Shown: positions 43,240 to 52,108 of the stretch, one piece after another | How positions within the stretch are numbered: the first letter of the stretch is position 1 | Layout of the letters: each line of letters begins with the position of its first letter | From: JAHCHG01 sp965214585 | GTDB taxonomy: Bacteria > Acidobacteriota > Blastocatellia > Pyrinomonadales > Pyrinomonadaceae | Direction: 5' to 3' | DNA: 64,000 nt | Assembly (NCBI GenBank): GCA_965214585.1 | Contig: OZ243957.1 | Location: forward strand, 3,844,001-3,908,000 | The notes under the pieces: generated by a model | What the model was told of the DNA's origin: nothing | Database searches by the model: none | What the model saw: only the letters and a program-made list of their open reading frames with translations | Made by a program: the position numbers and the translations under genes

Positions 43240-45525
43240 TTATGTTTTGACTCTGGAAAGCAGAAAAATTCCGATCAGAGAGAAAACAATCAGAGGACTC
43301 CAGACCGCAATCTTGGGAGAGATTGCGCCGTTTAAGCCGAATTGTTCAAAGACGCTCGTTATGCCCATAAACAGCAGAAGAATTCCCACCGCGTAAACGA
43401 CCGTGATTACCTTTCCTTTCCGGCTGAGAGAAAGCGCGAAAGGTGCTGTGAAGAAGATTATAATTAACGGCAGAAAAGGTGTCGTGGATTTTTTCTCCAG
43501 AAAAACCTCGAAATTTCTCTGTTCGACTGCCGATTCGCTCGTCCGTATTTTTTCTTTTATCTGGATACTATTTAAATGATTCGGTTTATCGTATAAATTT
43601 TTCAGTAGTTTTGCGTCCCTTATAACATCTCCAGCCGGAATTTCTGCGACGGAAATCTCTCCGTTTTTCAAAATCGTTTTTTCCGAATTGCTCAGAGTTT
43701 CAATTTCTCCCTTGCGCCGGACGGCTTTGGGAACTTTATAAATCTCCAGCAAATTCTGTGTTTTTTCATCGAATTTGTAAACTGTCAAATCTTTTATAAA
43801 AGGCTCGGAATTTTTGCTGCGGCTCTGCATCTTAAAAGAAAATATGTGCCGATCTTCCGCCAGCCAATAAATTTTATCGGCATTTTCGGATTTTCCGCGA
43901 CTGCGTATCTGTTCTCTGACCTCATCCTGAATGACGTTGGCTTTCGGCGCGATTCGTTCCTGAATGCCCCAATTAATCAAGCCGATCAAAGACATTAAAA
44001 CAAAACACGGAATCAGAAGTCTGTAAACGCTCAAACCGGCGGAAGTCCAAGTTACGATTTCGTTCTGTCTGGATTTGATAACAAATGTCGCCAGAGTTGC
44101 GATCATCAGAGCCGAAGGCGAAAGCTGGACGTATATAAACGGAATCAAATAAAAGAGATATTTTGTTAAAAGTGAAATTCCGTTCGGAATCTCGCCCGCA
44201 AATTTCCAATGTTCAAAGGCTGTAAAAATCAGAAAGATGGATGTCAGAAAAGTCAGGGTTATCAGATAATATTTTAAGATATTTTTGATAATATCTATAT
44301 CCAAAAGTCCCCGCTTGAAATTTATAAGCAGACTGCTTTTTGTTTTTCCGGTAAAATTCGTTAGTTCTCTGAAATTAATTTTCCCTTTAAAAATACTCTT
44401 CCGGTTCTTGCCGAATCTGAAAAATCTCTCGGAGAAAAATAAGGCAAAAATCACTATAAAACTAACAAACAAAGGAATCGAAATTGCAGAAAAGACCGGA
44501 ATGATTTTTACTCTGGCAAGCTGTTCGCCGAGAAGTGCCAGCAAATAATAAAAAATCAAACTTATCAACGCCAGAAAAATTCCGAAACCCGTGCCGCCGC
44601 GCCGAAATCTGATAACCAGAGCCGTTCCGAGCAAGGCAAATATAAAAGGAGTTATCGAAAGCAGAACTTTTCTCTGCCACAAAATCAAGGCGTTCGTTTT
44701 CTCGTTTCCCTCTTTTCGCTTCGCATATGCGGCTAATTCCGTTAAGCCCAATTCTTCGGGAGTTTCTTCGGCGTTTGTCAATTTATCTATAATCTCGCCC
44801 CGCTTTGTGTTGATCGCCAGACGGATTGAACCGAGATTTTGTGTCTGAATTTTTTTTTCAGCAAAGGGTATGTTCGTTATTACGGCACTTTCTAAGACGA
44901 GTTCGGATTTTTCCCTGTTAAAATCAATCCGACCACTTTTTGCCGTTATCAGACGCACGGCGTTGTTTTTCTCGTCGTTGTGGTGAATAAAAATGTTTTT
45001 CCAAGTTCCCTGTTCAACATCGCCGTCTTTAACATAAATTGTAAAATTGCTGATCTCTGTGTTGATTACGCCCGGTTCAATCGGCGATTCGAGTTTGTAA
45101 AGCGCGGTTTGTAAAGCGACTTTTTTGACGATCCGAGCCGCTAAAGGAACGCCTTTTAAGTTTATCAAAACGGCAAAAAGCGACAGAGAAATTCCGAGCA
45201 GCAGCACGGGAATCGTGATCTGGAAATTTCCGACTCCGGCGGCTCGGACTGCGCGAAGTTCGCTGTCGCCCTGCAATTTTGACAAACCGATTATCGTTCC
45301 GGCTAAAATCGCCATCGGACAGGTAAAAGCGATCACGCTCGGAATCAGCGCGAAGGTCAATTGCCAAATTAAATTGTTCGGAATATTAGTATTAAAGAAT
45401 ATATCGGAAAAACGTCCGGCTTGCTGAACAAATAAGATAACGCTCAATAAAATCCAAGACAAAAGAAAATACGGCATCACCGCACGAAGCGTGTTTTTCG
45501 CAATTAAAAAACCGAATTTTTTCAT
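43240..45525 (-). CDS. Fused LptF-LptG lipopolysaccharide export permease
   Basis: From the ATG at 45525 the protein is 761 residues, about twice a single LptF or LptG. An upstream start at 45657 would overlap recO and is rejected. The first half has LPYFLLSW-like helix 1 (VMPYFLLSWILLSVILF), ALIPSVIAFTCPMAILAGTIIGLSKLQGDSEL, a periplasmic jellyroll and three more helices. The second repeats the plan: YYLITLTFLTSIFLIFTAFE, IYVQLSPSALMIATLATFVIKSRQNEI, a jellyroll, and three C-terminal helices. It would form the whole transmembrane part of the LptB2FG extractor in one chain. It is downstream of recO in a leftward operon. Confidence 0.88.
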   Translation of the reverse strand: MKKFGFLIAKNTLRAVMPYFLLSWILLSVILFVQQAGRFSDIFFNTNIPNNLIWQLTFALIPSVIAFTCPMAILAGTIIGLSKLQGDSELRAVRAAGVGNFQITIPVLLLGISLSLFAVLINLKGVPLAARIVKKVALQTALYKLESPIEPGVINTEISNFTIYVKDGDVEQGTWKNIFIHHNDEKNNAVRLITAKSGRIDFNREKSELVLESAVITNIPFAEKKIQTQNLGSIRLAINTKRGEIIDKLTNAEETPEELGLTELAAYAKRKEGNEKTNALILWQRKVLLSITPFIFALLGTALVIRFRRGGTGFGIFLALISLIFYYLLALLGEQLARVKIIPVFSAISIPLFVSFIVIFALFFSERFFRFGKNRKSIFKGKINFRELTNFTGKTKSSLLINFKRGLLDIDIIKNILKYYLITLTFLTSIFLIFTAFEHWKFAGEIPNGISLLTKYLFYLIPFIYVQLSPSALMIATLATFVIKSRQNEIVTWTSAGLSVYRLLIPCFVLMSLIGLINWGIQERIAPKANVIQDEVREQIRSRGKSENADKIYWLAEDRHIFSFKMQSRSKNSEPFIKDLTVYKFDEKTQNLLEIYKVPKAVRRKGEIETLSNSEKTILKNGEISVAEIPAGDVIRDAKLLKNLYDKPNHLNSIQIKEKIRTSESAVEQRNFEVFLEKKSTTPFLPLIIIFFTAPFALSLSRKGKVITVVYAVGILLLFMGITSVFEQFGLNGAISPKIAVWSPLIVFSLIGIFLLSRVKT

Positions 45526-45532
45526 TTTTTGC

Positions 45533-46285
45533 CTATAAAACCGCCCGCAGAACTTTTTCGTCTGAAATATCCCTGCCGAGAATATATGAGATGATCTTTC
45601 GCAAAATGTGGGAAATTTCCAACAAATCCTTGTCATTGCCGCGGCTGAACTCGACAAATTTTGTCGGCGAAAGTTTCTGTGCGTTGATAAAAATCGCCCT
45701 CTGAAAAGAGGTTATGATCCAATCGTTTTTGCTTTTCCGGCAATCGCTGCAAAGCAGATGAAAATTGATCTGCAAAATTGTCTGCTCGGTTTCCGACAAA
45801 TCTTTTTTGCATCTGTCGCATCTTTTCCAATCGGGCAGATAACCGCCGAGCCGCAGCAGCCATAATTTGAAATAGAGTGCCACGCTTTCAAAAGTCGCCG
45901 TGTCGCCCGAAGCTGTTTCGAGGCAGACTCTGACCATTCGATATAAATTTTCGTTCGGATCGTGCGGCGGAGCAAAGGTATTCAGCAAATCGAAAAGATG
46001 TGAGAATTTTTGCAGAAAATCCGGGTTGGCGGCTGATTCAAAATGAGATTTTATCAAATCAACTTGTCTGATCGAAACCAGTTCCCTTTCTTCCTTTTGA
46101 AAATATTCGAGCCGTATCACGCTGAACGGTTCGAGAGTTCCGCCGAAACGACTTTTCAGACGCTTCGCGCCTTTGGCGACTCCGCGTATTAAACCCGAAT
46201 CTTTTGTAAAAATTACAACGATCTTATCAGCTTCGCTCAAGTTGTAACTTTTCAGAATAATTCCTTCCGTTTCAAATAAAGCCAT
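45533..46285 (-). CDS. recO: DNA repair protein RecO
   Basis: From the ATG at 46285 (MALFETEGIILKSYNLSEAD) it is 250 residues. The OB-fold N-terminus with IILKSYNLSEADKIV and TLEPFSVIRLEYFQK is typical, and CDRCKKDLSETE plus LLCSDCRKS form the four-cysteine zinc site. RecO loads RecA with RecR at gapped DNA. An upstream start at 46330 would overlap the small membrane protein gene and is unlikely. The stop is 7 bp from lptFG. Confidence 0.92.
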   Translation of the reverse strand: MALFETEGIILKSYNLSEADKIVVIFTKDSGLIRGVAKGAKRLKSRFGGTLEPFSVIRLEYFQKEERELVSIRQVDLIKSHFESAANPDFLQKFSHLFDLLNTFAPPHDPNENLYRMVRVCLETASGDTATFESVALYFKLWLLRLGGYLPDWKRCDRCKKDLSETEQTILQINFHLLCSDCRKSKNDWIITSFQRAIFINAQKLSPTKFVEFSRGNDKDLLEISHILRKIISYILGRDISDEKVLRAVL

Positions 46286-46292
46286 TGAAATT

Positions 46293-46463
46293 TTACCAAG
46301 GTAGAAAATAAAAAATCCAAGCCAGAGCAAAACTTATGATGATAAATTGGGCGAAAACTTTGACCGCGTATATAATTTTTTCACGATTCGTGCCTGCCGC
46401 AAAAATGCCGAAACAGACGGAAACGAACAAGGCGAATAAAACCAGATAACCGAAATGAATCAT
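46293..46463 (-). CDS. Small two-helix membrane protein (56 residues), unrecognised
   Basis: The protein begins MIHFGYLVLFALFVSVCFGI and has a second hydrophobic segment ending in a Trp/Phe-rich C-terminus (FYFLPW). Two membrane helices surround a short basic/polar loop (GTNREK). A GGAGG ribosome-binding site lies six bases before the ATG, and the ATG overlaps the upstream stop (ATGA), so translation is well supported. It lies between a DUF6677-like gene and recO. No family is recognised. Confidence 0.75.
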   Translation of the reverse strand: MIHFGYLVLFALFVSVCFGIFAAGTNREKIIYAVKVFAQFIIISFALAWIFYFLPW

Positions 46464-46840
46464 TTTTTCCTCCCGAAATAAATATCGAGCGCGTCTATAA
46501 TCGCCAGAAAATTTAATAATCCGGCGACTTCCAGAAATCTGCCGCCGTAATCGAACGTCGCCCAAGCCGCGACATTCGGCGGCGGATCGCTTTGAAGTAT
46601 AAAGCTGATAATCGCTCCGAGTCCGTTTCCCGCCTTGGCAAAGAAATTTAAGAGATAGAGCAGCGAACCGCTTGCAAAATCGAAACCCGGATAATACGCG
46701 CCGCCGCTGATTACGGCGATTATAAACATCAGCCAGATACAGCCGCCTAAAATTAAACCTCTGGTGATCTTTCCCTGCAAAAGATGCCCCGCGCCCGGAA
46801 AAAACCACGCCGCCGTTCCGATCAAATACGGGTTATCCAT
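46460..46840 (-). CDS. DUF6677-like membrane protein
   Basis: From the ATG at 46840 (MDNPYLIGTAAWFFPGAGHL) it is 126 residues with three to four hydrophobic segments. The PGAGHLLQGKITRGLILGG motif resembles the glycine-rich loop of DUF6677/TM2-like small membrane proteins. A GGAG lies upstream. It is the first gene of the leftward unit with the 56-residue protein, recO and lptFG. Function unknown. Confidence 0.7.
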   Translation of the reverse strand: MDNPYLIGTAAWFFPGAGHLLQGKITRGLILGGCIWLMFIIAVISGGAYYPGFDFASGSLLYLLNFFAKAGNGLGAIISFILQSDPPPNVAAWATFDYGGRFLEVAGLLNFLAIIDALDIYFGRKK

Positions 46841-46969
46841 AAAATATCGCTCCAAAATTGTTCATATATAACTTTAACTGTCGCCGTCCAGACTTCTCAA
46901 GTGATTTGTAGAGATTTTGCGTAAACCGTATGAATACGAAGGTTACAGCGTCTATAAATTACTTTAAGT

Positions 46970-48133
46970 CTAATACATCAAGTAATTTTCACGCAAAGAT
47001 TTAAATTTTTCCTCATCTTCTGAAAAAATATCCAGTATTTCATTAAACTTACCGTCTGTTAATAAATTTCTGATCTTTTTCGTTCCGACGATCACATCAA
47101 ACGGATTTCTTTCAAATTCATATTCGTATGGAGTTTTTTTCCACTCGAACTTATACGGATACATTTCCATAATTGTTTGCAAAATACGCATTCCGGTTCT
47201 GACCGGCTGAAAAGTTCGGCGGTCTGTTATGTGCAGAAAAACTCCGCCGCAAACTCGCCCGGAATGTTTCTGAAATGTCGGCATAAAATTTACGGCTCTG
47301 AATTTTATGCCCGGAATTGCAAAATCGTTCAGATTTTCAGCCAAGTTTTCCGCATCTATAAAAGGTGCGCCGACGATCTCGAAAGGTCTGGTAGTTCCCC
47401 GCCCTTCCGATATTTCCGTGCCTTCAAAAATGACCGTTGCCGGGAAGACGACAGCCGTATCTACCGTCGGTATATTCGGCGAAGTCATAATCCAAGCCGC
47501 GCCCGTCTGCTCAAAATAATGCGGGCGATTCCAACCGTCCATCGTCACAATTTCCAGATCGCAGTTTATATTAAATTCGCGGTTGAAAAGTTTCGCCAAC
47601 TCGCCGACGGTCAAACCGTGTCTGATCGTGATCGGATACATTCCGACAAACGATTCTTCGCCTTCTTCGAGCAGATTTCCCTCGACATCCACCCCGTTTA
47701 TCGGATTTGGTCGGTCGCATACAATAAATTTTTTGCCGTATTCGGCGCAGACCTTCATCGCCAGAGCCATCGTATATATAAACGTGTAGATGCGGCAGCC
47801 GACATCCTGCAAATCGAAAACCAGTATGTCCAGATCGGCAATCATTTCCTTTGTCGGCTCGCGCGTTTCGCTGTAGAGAGAAAAAATTTGCAGTTCGGTT
47901 TTCTGATCGAAAGCGTGTTCGGTTTCAACCATATTGTCCTGCACGTCGCCGCGTATGCCGTGCTGCGGTCCGAAAAGTCTGACCAGATTTATTTTTTTAT
48001 TCTCAAAAAACAAATCGGCGGCGTGCGCGAAATTTCCGTTTACCGACGCTTGATTGCAAATCAGCCCGACCTTCGCGCCTTCGAGCAGATTCGATTTTTC
48101 GTTTACAATTTTTTCTAATCCTGATTTTATCAC
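46970..48133 (-). CDS. NamZ-like exo-beta-N-acetylmuramidase family (DUF1343) protein
   Basis: I choose the GTG at 48133 (387 residues) because the longer frame would run into the preceding peptidase gene. LICNQASVNG, LFGPQHGIRGDVQDNM, VFDLQDVGCRIYTFIYTMAL, VCDRPNPINGVDVEGNLLE, PITIRHGLTVGELAKLFN and SEGRGTTRPFEIVGAPFID are highly conserved in DUF1343/NamZ proteins, which remove terminal MurNAc from peptidoglycan fragments. No signal peptide is visible, unlike many exported members, so this copy may act in the cytoplasm on recycled muropeptides. Confidence 0.9.
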   Translation of the reverse strand: MIKSGLEKIVNEKSNLLEGAKVGLICNQASVNGNFAHAADLFFENKKINLVRLFGPQHGIRGDVQDNMVETEHAFDQKTELQIFSLYSETREPTKEMIADLDILVFDLQDVGCRIYTFIYTMALAMKVCAEYGKKFIVCDRPNPINGVDVEGNLLEEGEESFVGMYPITIRHGLTVGELAKLFNREFNINCDLEIVTMDGWNRPHYFEQTGAAWIMTSPNIPTVDTAVVFPATVIFEGTEISEGRGTTRPFEIVGAPFIDAENLAENLNDFAIPGIKFRAVNFMPTFQKHSGRVCGGVFLHITDRRTFQPVRTGMRILQTIMEMYPYKFEWKKTPYEYEFERNPFDVIVGTKKIRNLLTDGKFNEILDIFSEDEEKFKSLRENYLMY

Positions 48134-48156
48134 TTTTTTTATAATACAGCCGCAAA

Positions 48157-48906
48157 TTATTTTTTTCGATTCGCAAATTCCGAGCATTTTTTGACAAACT
48201 GCTCGAAGATACAATTTGATAACGCGTCGGTTTTCCAAGAAAGTTCGGGATGCCATTGAACGCCCAAAACAAATCTATCTTCTCTGGAGTCTTCGATTCC
48301 CTCCAAGACTTTATCGTTTGCAAAAGCGTTCGCGCGTAAGTTTTCGCCGATCTGCTTGACCGATTGATGATGATGCGAGTTTACTCTAACATTTTCTATA
48401 TTCAATTTCTTTTCCGTTATCAGACGCGCCAATTTGGTTTCCTTTTTAATTTCGAGCGAATGCGAATTTCTTTCCAGAGGTCTGCCCTGCTCGTGCTTGA
48501 ACGGATTTTCAACTTGGGAAGAAATATCCTGAATCAGACTGCCGCCGCGTTGAACATTCAGAATCTGCATTCCGTAACAGATTGCGAGTATCGGCAAATT
48601 TAATTTGTCCGCTTTTTCCAAAATTATCAAATCGGTCGAATCCTTTTCGGGAATGACCGTTCCCAGATTTTTATGCGGCTGTTCGCCGTAAATCAGCGGA
48701 TCAACATCGGAATCATTGCCGGGCAGCAAAATCCCGTCTAAGTTTTCGCACAAATTTTCGATGTATGCCTTTTTCGGAATTAACGAAATTAAAACGGGAA
48801 TCGCTCCGAAATTTTCGACGGCTTCGGCGTAGTCGCGCCCGATATAAAAACGCCTGTTTGCCAAATCGAGGCGCGTCGTGATGCCGATTTTCGGACGTTC
48901 GTTCAT
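48157..48906 (-). CDS. Peptidase C26/gamma-glutamyl-GABA hydrolase-like class I glutamine amidotransferase
   Basis: The 249-residue protein carries a GATase1-like core. Landmarks are LPGNDSDVDP, PILAICYGMQILNVQRGG (nucleophile Cys), and VLGVQWHPELSW (catalytic His-x-Glu). These match the PuuD/peptidase C26 family, which cleaves gamma-glutamyl bonds. With the neighbouring NamZ-like gene transcribed the same way, a role in breaking down gamma-glutamyl peptides from cell-wall turnover is plausible but unproven. Confidence 0.88.
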   Translation of the reverse strand: MNERPKIGITTRLDLANRRFYIGRDYAEAVENFGAIPVLISLIPKKAYIENLCENLDGILLPGNDSDVDPLIYGEQPHKNLGTVIPEKDSTDLIILEKADKLNLPILAICYGMQILNVQRGGSLIQDISSQVENPFKHEQGRPLERNSHSLEIKKETKLARLITEKKLNIENVRVNSHHHQSVKQIGENLRANAFANDKVLEGIEDSREDRFVLGVQWHPELSWKTDALSNCIFEQFVKKCSEFANRKK

Positions 48907-48987
48907 AAACTTCTTTCTATGTTCAGAAATTTATAGGCATCTGTCAATTTGAGCATTTCATTTTAAAGTTTTATGATAGAGGTTTTT

Positions 48988-49539
48988 ATGAAGAACAAAA
49001 TTGACAAAACAAGAATTCGCTCGACGACTGTTCTGCTCGTTTCAAAACACGGCAAAACGGCGATGGCGGGCGACGGGCAGGTTACGCTCGGAGAAACCGT
49101 TATGAAGGGCAACGCAAGAAAAATCCGCCGCCTGTTTAACGACAAGGTTTTAGTCGGGTTTGCCGGCGCAACTGCCGATGCCTTCTCGCTTTTAAGCAAA
49201 TTTGAAACGAAACTCGAACAATATCAGGGACAACTCGAACGGGCGGCTATCGAACTGAGCAAGGAATGGCGCACGGACAAATATCTGCGGCATCTGGAAG
49301 CCTTAATAATTGTCGCCGATAAGGATAATTCATATCTGATTTCCGGCAAAGGCGATGTTATTTCTTCGGATGAAGGAATGCTTTCGGTCGGATCGGGCAG
49401 TATGTATGCGCTCTCGGCGGCGCGTGCGCTGATCAAACACACGGAATTATCCGCTAAGGAAATTGCCGAGGAATCGCTCAGAATCGCCGGAGAAATCTGT
49501 ATCTATACAAACTCGGAAATAACACTCGAAGAATTATAA
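48988..49539 (+). CDS. hslV: ATP-dependent protease subunit HslV
   Basis: I take the ATG at 48988, preceded by AGAGG six bases away; an upstream ATG at 48973 is weaker. The 183-residue protein has RSTTVLLVSKHGKTAMAGDGQVTLG, where processing before the first Thr of TTV would expose the nucleophile, then VLVGFAGATADAF and YLISGKGDVIS. It is the proteolytic dodecamer of the HslUV complex. The hslU gene follows 12 bp later. Confidence 0.96.
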   Translation: MKNKIDKTRIRSTTVLLVSKHGKTAMAGDGQVTLGETVMKGNARKIRRLFNDKVLVGFAGATADAFSLLSKFETKLEQYQGQLERAAIELSKEWRTDKYLRHLEALIIVADKDNSYLISGKGDVISSDEGMLSVGSGSMYALSAARALIKHTELSAKEIAEESLRIAGEICIYTNSEITLEEL

Positions 49540-49551
49540 TTTTTAACGAAT

Positions 49552-50973
49552 ATGCCCATATATTTAGGTGGAGAAACTATTACAAACGTGGAAAAAACAA
49601 AACTGGACGATCTGACACCGCGTCAGATCGTCGAAGAACTGGACAAGTATATTGTCGGACAGGCAAAAGCCAAACGCGCCGTCGCCGTCGCTCTACGCAA
49701 CCGCATACGCCGTCAGAAACTTACGCCGGAACTCGCCCGCGACGTTCTGCCGAAAAATATTCTGATGATCGGTTCAACCGGAATCGGGAAAACCGAAATT
49801 GCCAGACGACTGGCGAGGCTGGCAAATTCGCCCTTTATAAAGATAGAAGCCTCGAAGTTTACGGAAGTCGGCTACGTCGGGCGCGATGTCGAGAGTATGG
49901 TCAGAGAATTGACGGATGTTGCCGTTGATATGACCAAGCAGGCGGAATTTGAAAAAGTCTTGCAGCGTGCCGAGCAGAACGTCGAGGAAAAAATTCTCGA
50001 TATACTTCTTCCCGCTTCCGATAATTCTTATGCAAATCCGAGTTATGCGGATAACACTCTGGATTTAAGCGGACAGACGACGGCGCAGCAGCCGAACAGA
50101 ACGCGCGAGAAACTGCGCGAACAACTCCGAAGCGGCGATCTGGATGACCGGACAATCGAGATTGACACGCAGGATCGCTCGACACCGATGATTGATTTTG
50201 TCGGCGGTCAGGGTTTAGAGGAAATGGGCGTAAACTTTAAGGATATGTTCGGAAATTTGTTTCCCAACAAAACCGTCAGAAGAAAAATAAAGGTTTCCGA
50301 AGCGAAAAAATATCTTTTGCGCGACGAACAGGAAAATCTCGTGGATATGGAGCAGATCACGCGCATCGCCATTGATAAGACGGAAAATTCCGGGATAATT
50401 TTTCTCGACGAAATAGATAAAGTTGCGGGGCGCGAAACGGGCGGCAGCCCGGAGGTTTCACGCGAAGGAGTTCAGCGCGATCTGCTGCCGATTGTCGAAG
50501 GAACAACCGTCAACACGCGTTACGGAATGGTCAGCACCGAGCATATTCTGTTTATCGCCGCCGGAGCGTTTCACGTTTCAAAACCTTCGGATTTGATTCC
50601 CGAACTTCAGGGACGCTTTCCGATCAGGGTGGAATTAGAGTCCTTAACGGTTGATGATCTTAAACGAATTCTTACACAACCTAAGAACTCGCTTATTAAG
50701 CAGTATCAAGCGCTGCTTAATACCGAAGGCTTAACGCTTAAATTCACGGATGAAGCGGTTTCGGAAATCGCCGAAATGACCGCGAAAACAAATTCAAACA
50801 CGGAAGACATCGGCGCAAGACGCTTGCACACGCTGCTCGAAACACTTCTTGAGGAGATAAGTTTCAAGGGCGGCGAACTGGAAGAAAAAGATCAGACGAT
50901 TGATGCCGAATACGTCAAAGACAAACTCGAAGGTTTGGTGCAGGATCAGAATCTACGTCAGTATATTTTATAA
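49552..50973 (+). CDS. hslU: ATP-dependent protease ATPase subunit HslU
   Basis: The 473-residue AAA+ unfoldase has LTPRQIVEELDKYIVGQ, Walker A MIGSTGIGKTEIARRLA, SKFTEVGYVGRDVESMVREL, Walker B IIFLDEIDKVAG and the C-terminal LRQYIL tail that docks HslV. A PIYLGGETITN N-terminal extension precedes the conserved start; GTG at 49588 is an alternative. The I-domain is about 110 residues, within the normal range. Confidence 0.96.
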   Translation: MPIYLGGETITNVEKTKLDDLTPRQIVEELDKYIVGQAKAKRAVAVALRNRIRRQKLTPELARDVLPKNILMIGSTGIGKTEIARRLARLANSPFIKIEASKFTEVGYVGRDVESMVRELTDVAVDMTKQAEFEKVLQRAEQNVEEKILDILLPASDNSYANPSYADNTLDLSGQTTAQQPNRTREKLREQLRSGDLDDRTIEIDTQDRSTPMIDFVGGQGLEEMGVNFKDMFGNLFPNKTVRRKIKVSEAKKYLLRDEQENLVDMEQITRIAIDKTENSGIIFLDEIDKVAGRETGGSPEVSREGVQRDLLPIVEGTTVNTRYGMVSTEHILFIAAGAFHVSKPSDLIPELQGRFPIRVELESLTVDDLKRILTQPKNSLIKQYQALLNTEGLTLKFTDEAVSEIAEMTAKTNSNTEDIGARRLHTLLETLLEEISFKGGELEEKDQTIDAEYVKDKLEGLVQDQNLRQYIL

Positions 50974-50996
50974 TTTTAAGCAGTAATTAAACATCT

Positions 50997-52103
50997 ATGC
51001 TTAAACGCATTAAACACCAAAACTTAAACATTAAGCTGCTGGTTTTAAGCAGCTTGCTGATCTCCTCGCAACTTATATTCTTAAACTGCGGCAAACGCAA
51101 ACCGCCGCTTCCGCCCGTCGAGCGCGTTTCGCAAAAGGTTTCGATTGAAGGTTTTCAGAGAGGCGGTAAAGTTTTTATAACGTGGCAGATGCCCGCCCGA
51201 AACGCCGACGATTCGAGCGTCCTTAATATTGATCGGGCGGACATTTACAGATTGGCTCAACCGACATCAAATCAATTGAATCTGACCGAAGATGATTTCT
51301 CAAAACTCAGCACATTGATTCATACAGTTCCGATTAGCGAAGCAGATTTTGGTATGAAACGCCTGACATACACGGACGAACTGGAATTTGCCGGGCAGTC
51401 TGCAAGATTAATCTATGCTGTCCGTCTGGTAAATAAATCCGGTCAGAAGGCATCTTTTTCAAACTTTATATTGATCGAACCGGCGGCAAAAGTAGCTGAC
51501 GCTCCGGCTGCTCTGACAGCGGAATTAACGGAAACCGCCGTAACCCTGCGCTGGATGCCTCCGCAAAAAAATGTTGACGCTTCAACTCCGGCTAATATTC
51601 TGGGCTTTAACGTCTATCGCTCCGCAGACCAAAACGCCGGATTTACAAAGATAAACGATACGCCCGTAACGGATACGTTTTACCCGGACGAAAACTTTGA
51701 GTTCGGTCAGGATTATCGGTATTTTATCAGAACCGTTTCATTGGGAACGGCGGGCGAGCCGGTTGAAAGCATCGAGTCCGAAACGGTAGAAGTTTCGCCG
51801 ATTGATAATTTTCCGCCGTCCGCGCCGAGCGCGATCACAATCGCCGCCGCGCCGAATAATCTGTCTATATTTTTTGCCGCAAATCCCGAAAAAGACATAT
51901 GCGGTTACAAAATTTACAGAACCGAAAACCAATTTGAAGCTAAGGAAAACTGGACGCTTCTAACTTCTGAGATTTTAGACAGAAATACTTTTCAGGATAA
52001 GAATGTCGAATCGGGCAAAACTTATTTTTATTATATAATTGCGATTGATAACGCCGGAAACGTCAGCCAGCCGTCGGAAATAATTTCTGAAACAGCACCT
52101 TGA
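50997..52103 (+). CDS. Lipoprotein-like protein with fibronectin type III domains
   Basis: The 368-residue protein starts with a basic N-terminus and hydrophobic segment followed by IFLNC at residue 31 (Cys lipidation candidate, although Asn at -1 is unusual). KRKPPLPPVERV follows, a common linker in such lipoproteins. Two or three FN3-like domains are visible: SFGN/RLIYAVRLVNKSG-type strands, VTLRWMPPQKN with NVYRSADQNAGFT, and YKIYRTENQF with YFYYIIAIDNAGNVSQPS. It probably sits on the cell envelope facing the periplasm. Binding partner unknown. Confidence 0.8.
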   Translation: MLKRIKHQNLNIKLLVLSSLLISSQLIFLNCGKRKPPLPPVERVSQKVSIEGFQRGGKVFITWQMPARNADDSSVLNIDRADIYRLAQPTSNQLNLTEDDFSKLSTLIHTVPISEADFGMKRLTYTDELEFAGQSARLIYAVRLVNKSGQKASFSNFILIEPAAKVADAPAALTAELTETAVTLRWMPPQKNVDASTPANILGFNVYRSADQNAGFTKINDTPVTDTFYPDENFEFGQDYRYFIRTVSLGTAGEPVESIESETVEVSPIDNFPPSAPSAITIAAAPNNLSIFFAANPEKDICGYKIYRTENQFEAKENWTLLTSEILDRNTFQDKNVESGKTYFYYIIAIDNAGNVSQPSEIISETAP

Positions 52104-52108
52104 ATTTT

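Noticed and set aside
45526..45657. Longer start for lptFG at 45657
   Set aside because: It would overlap the end of recO by over 100 bases; the extra residues are non-conserved and hydrophilic.
47177..48118. 313-codon open frame antisense to the NamZ-like gene
   Set aside because: Sequence is low-complexity basic/aromatic without motifs, opposite a well-conserved gene.
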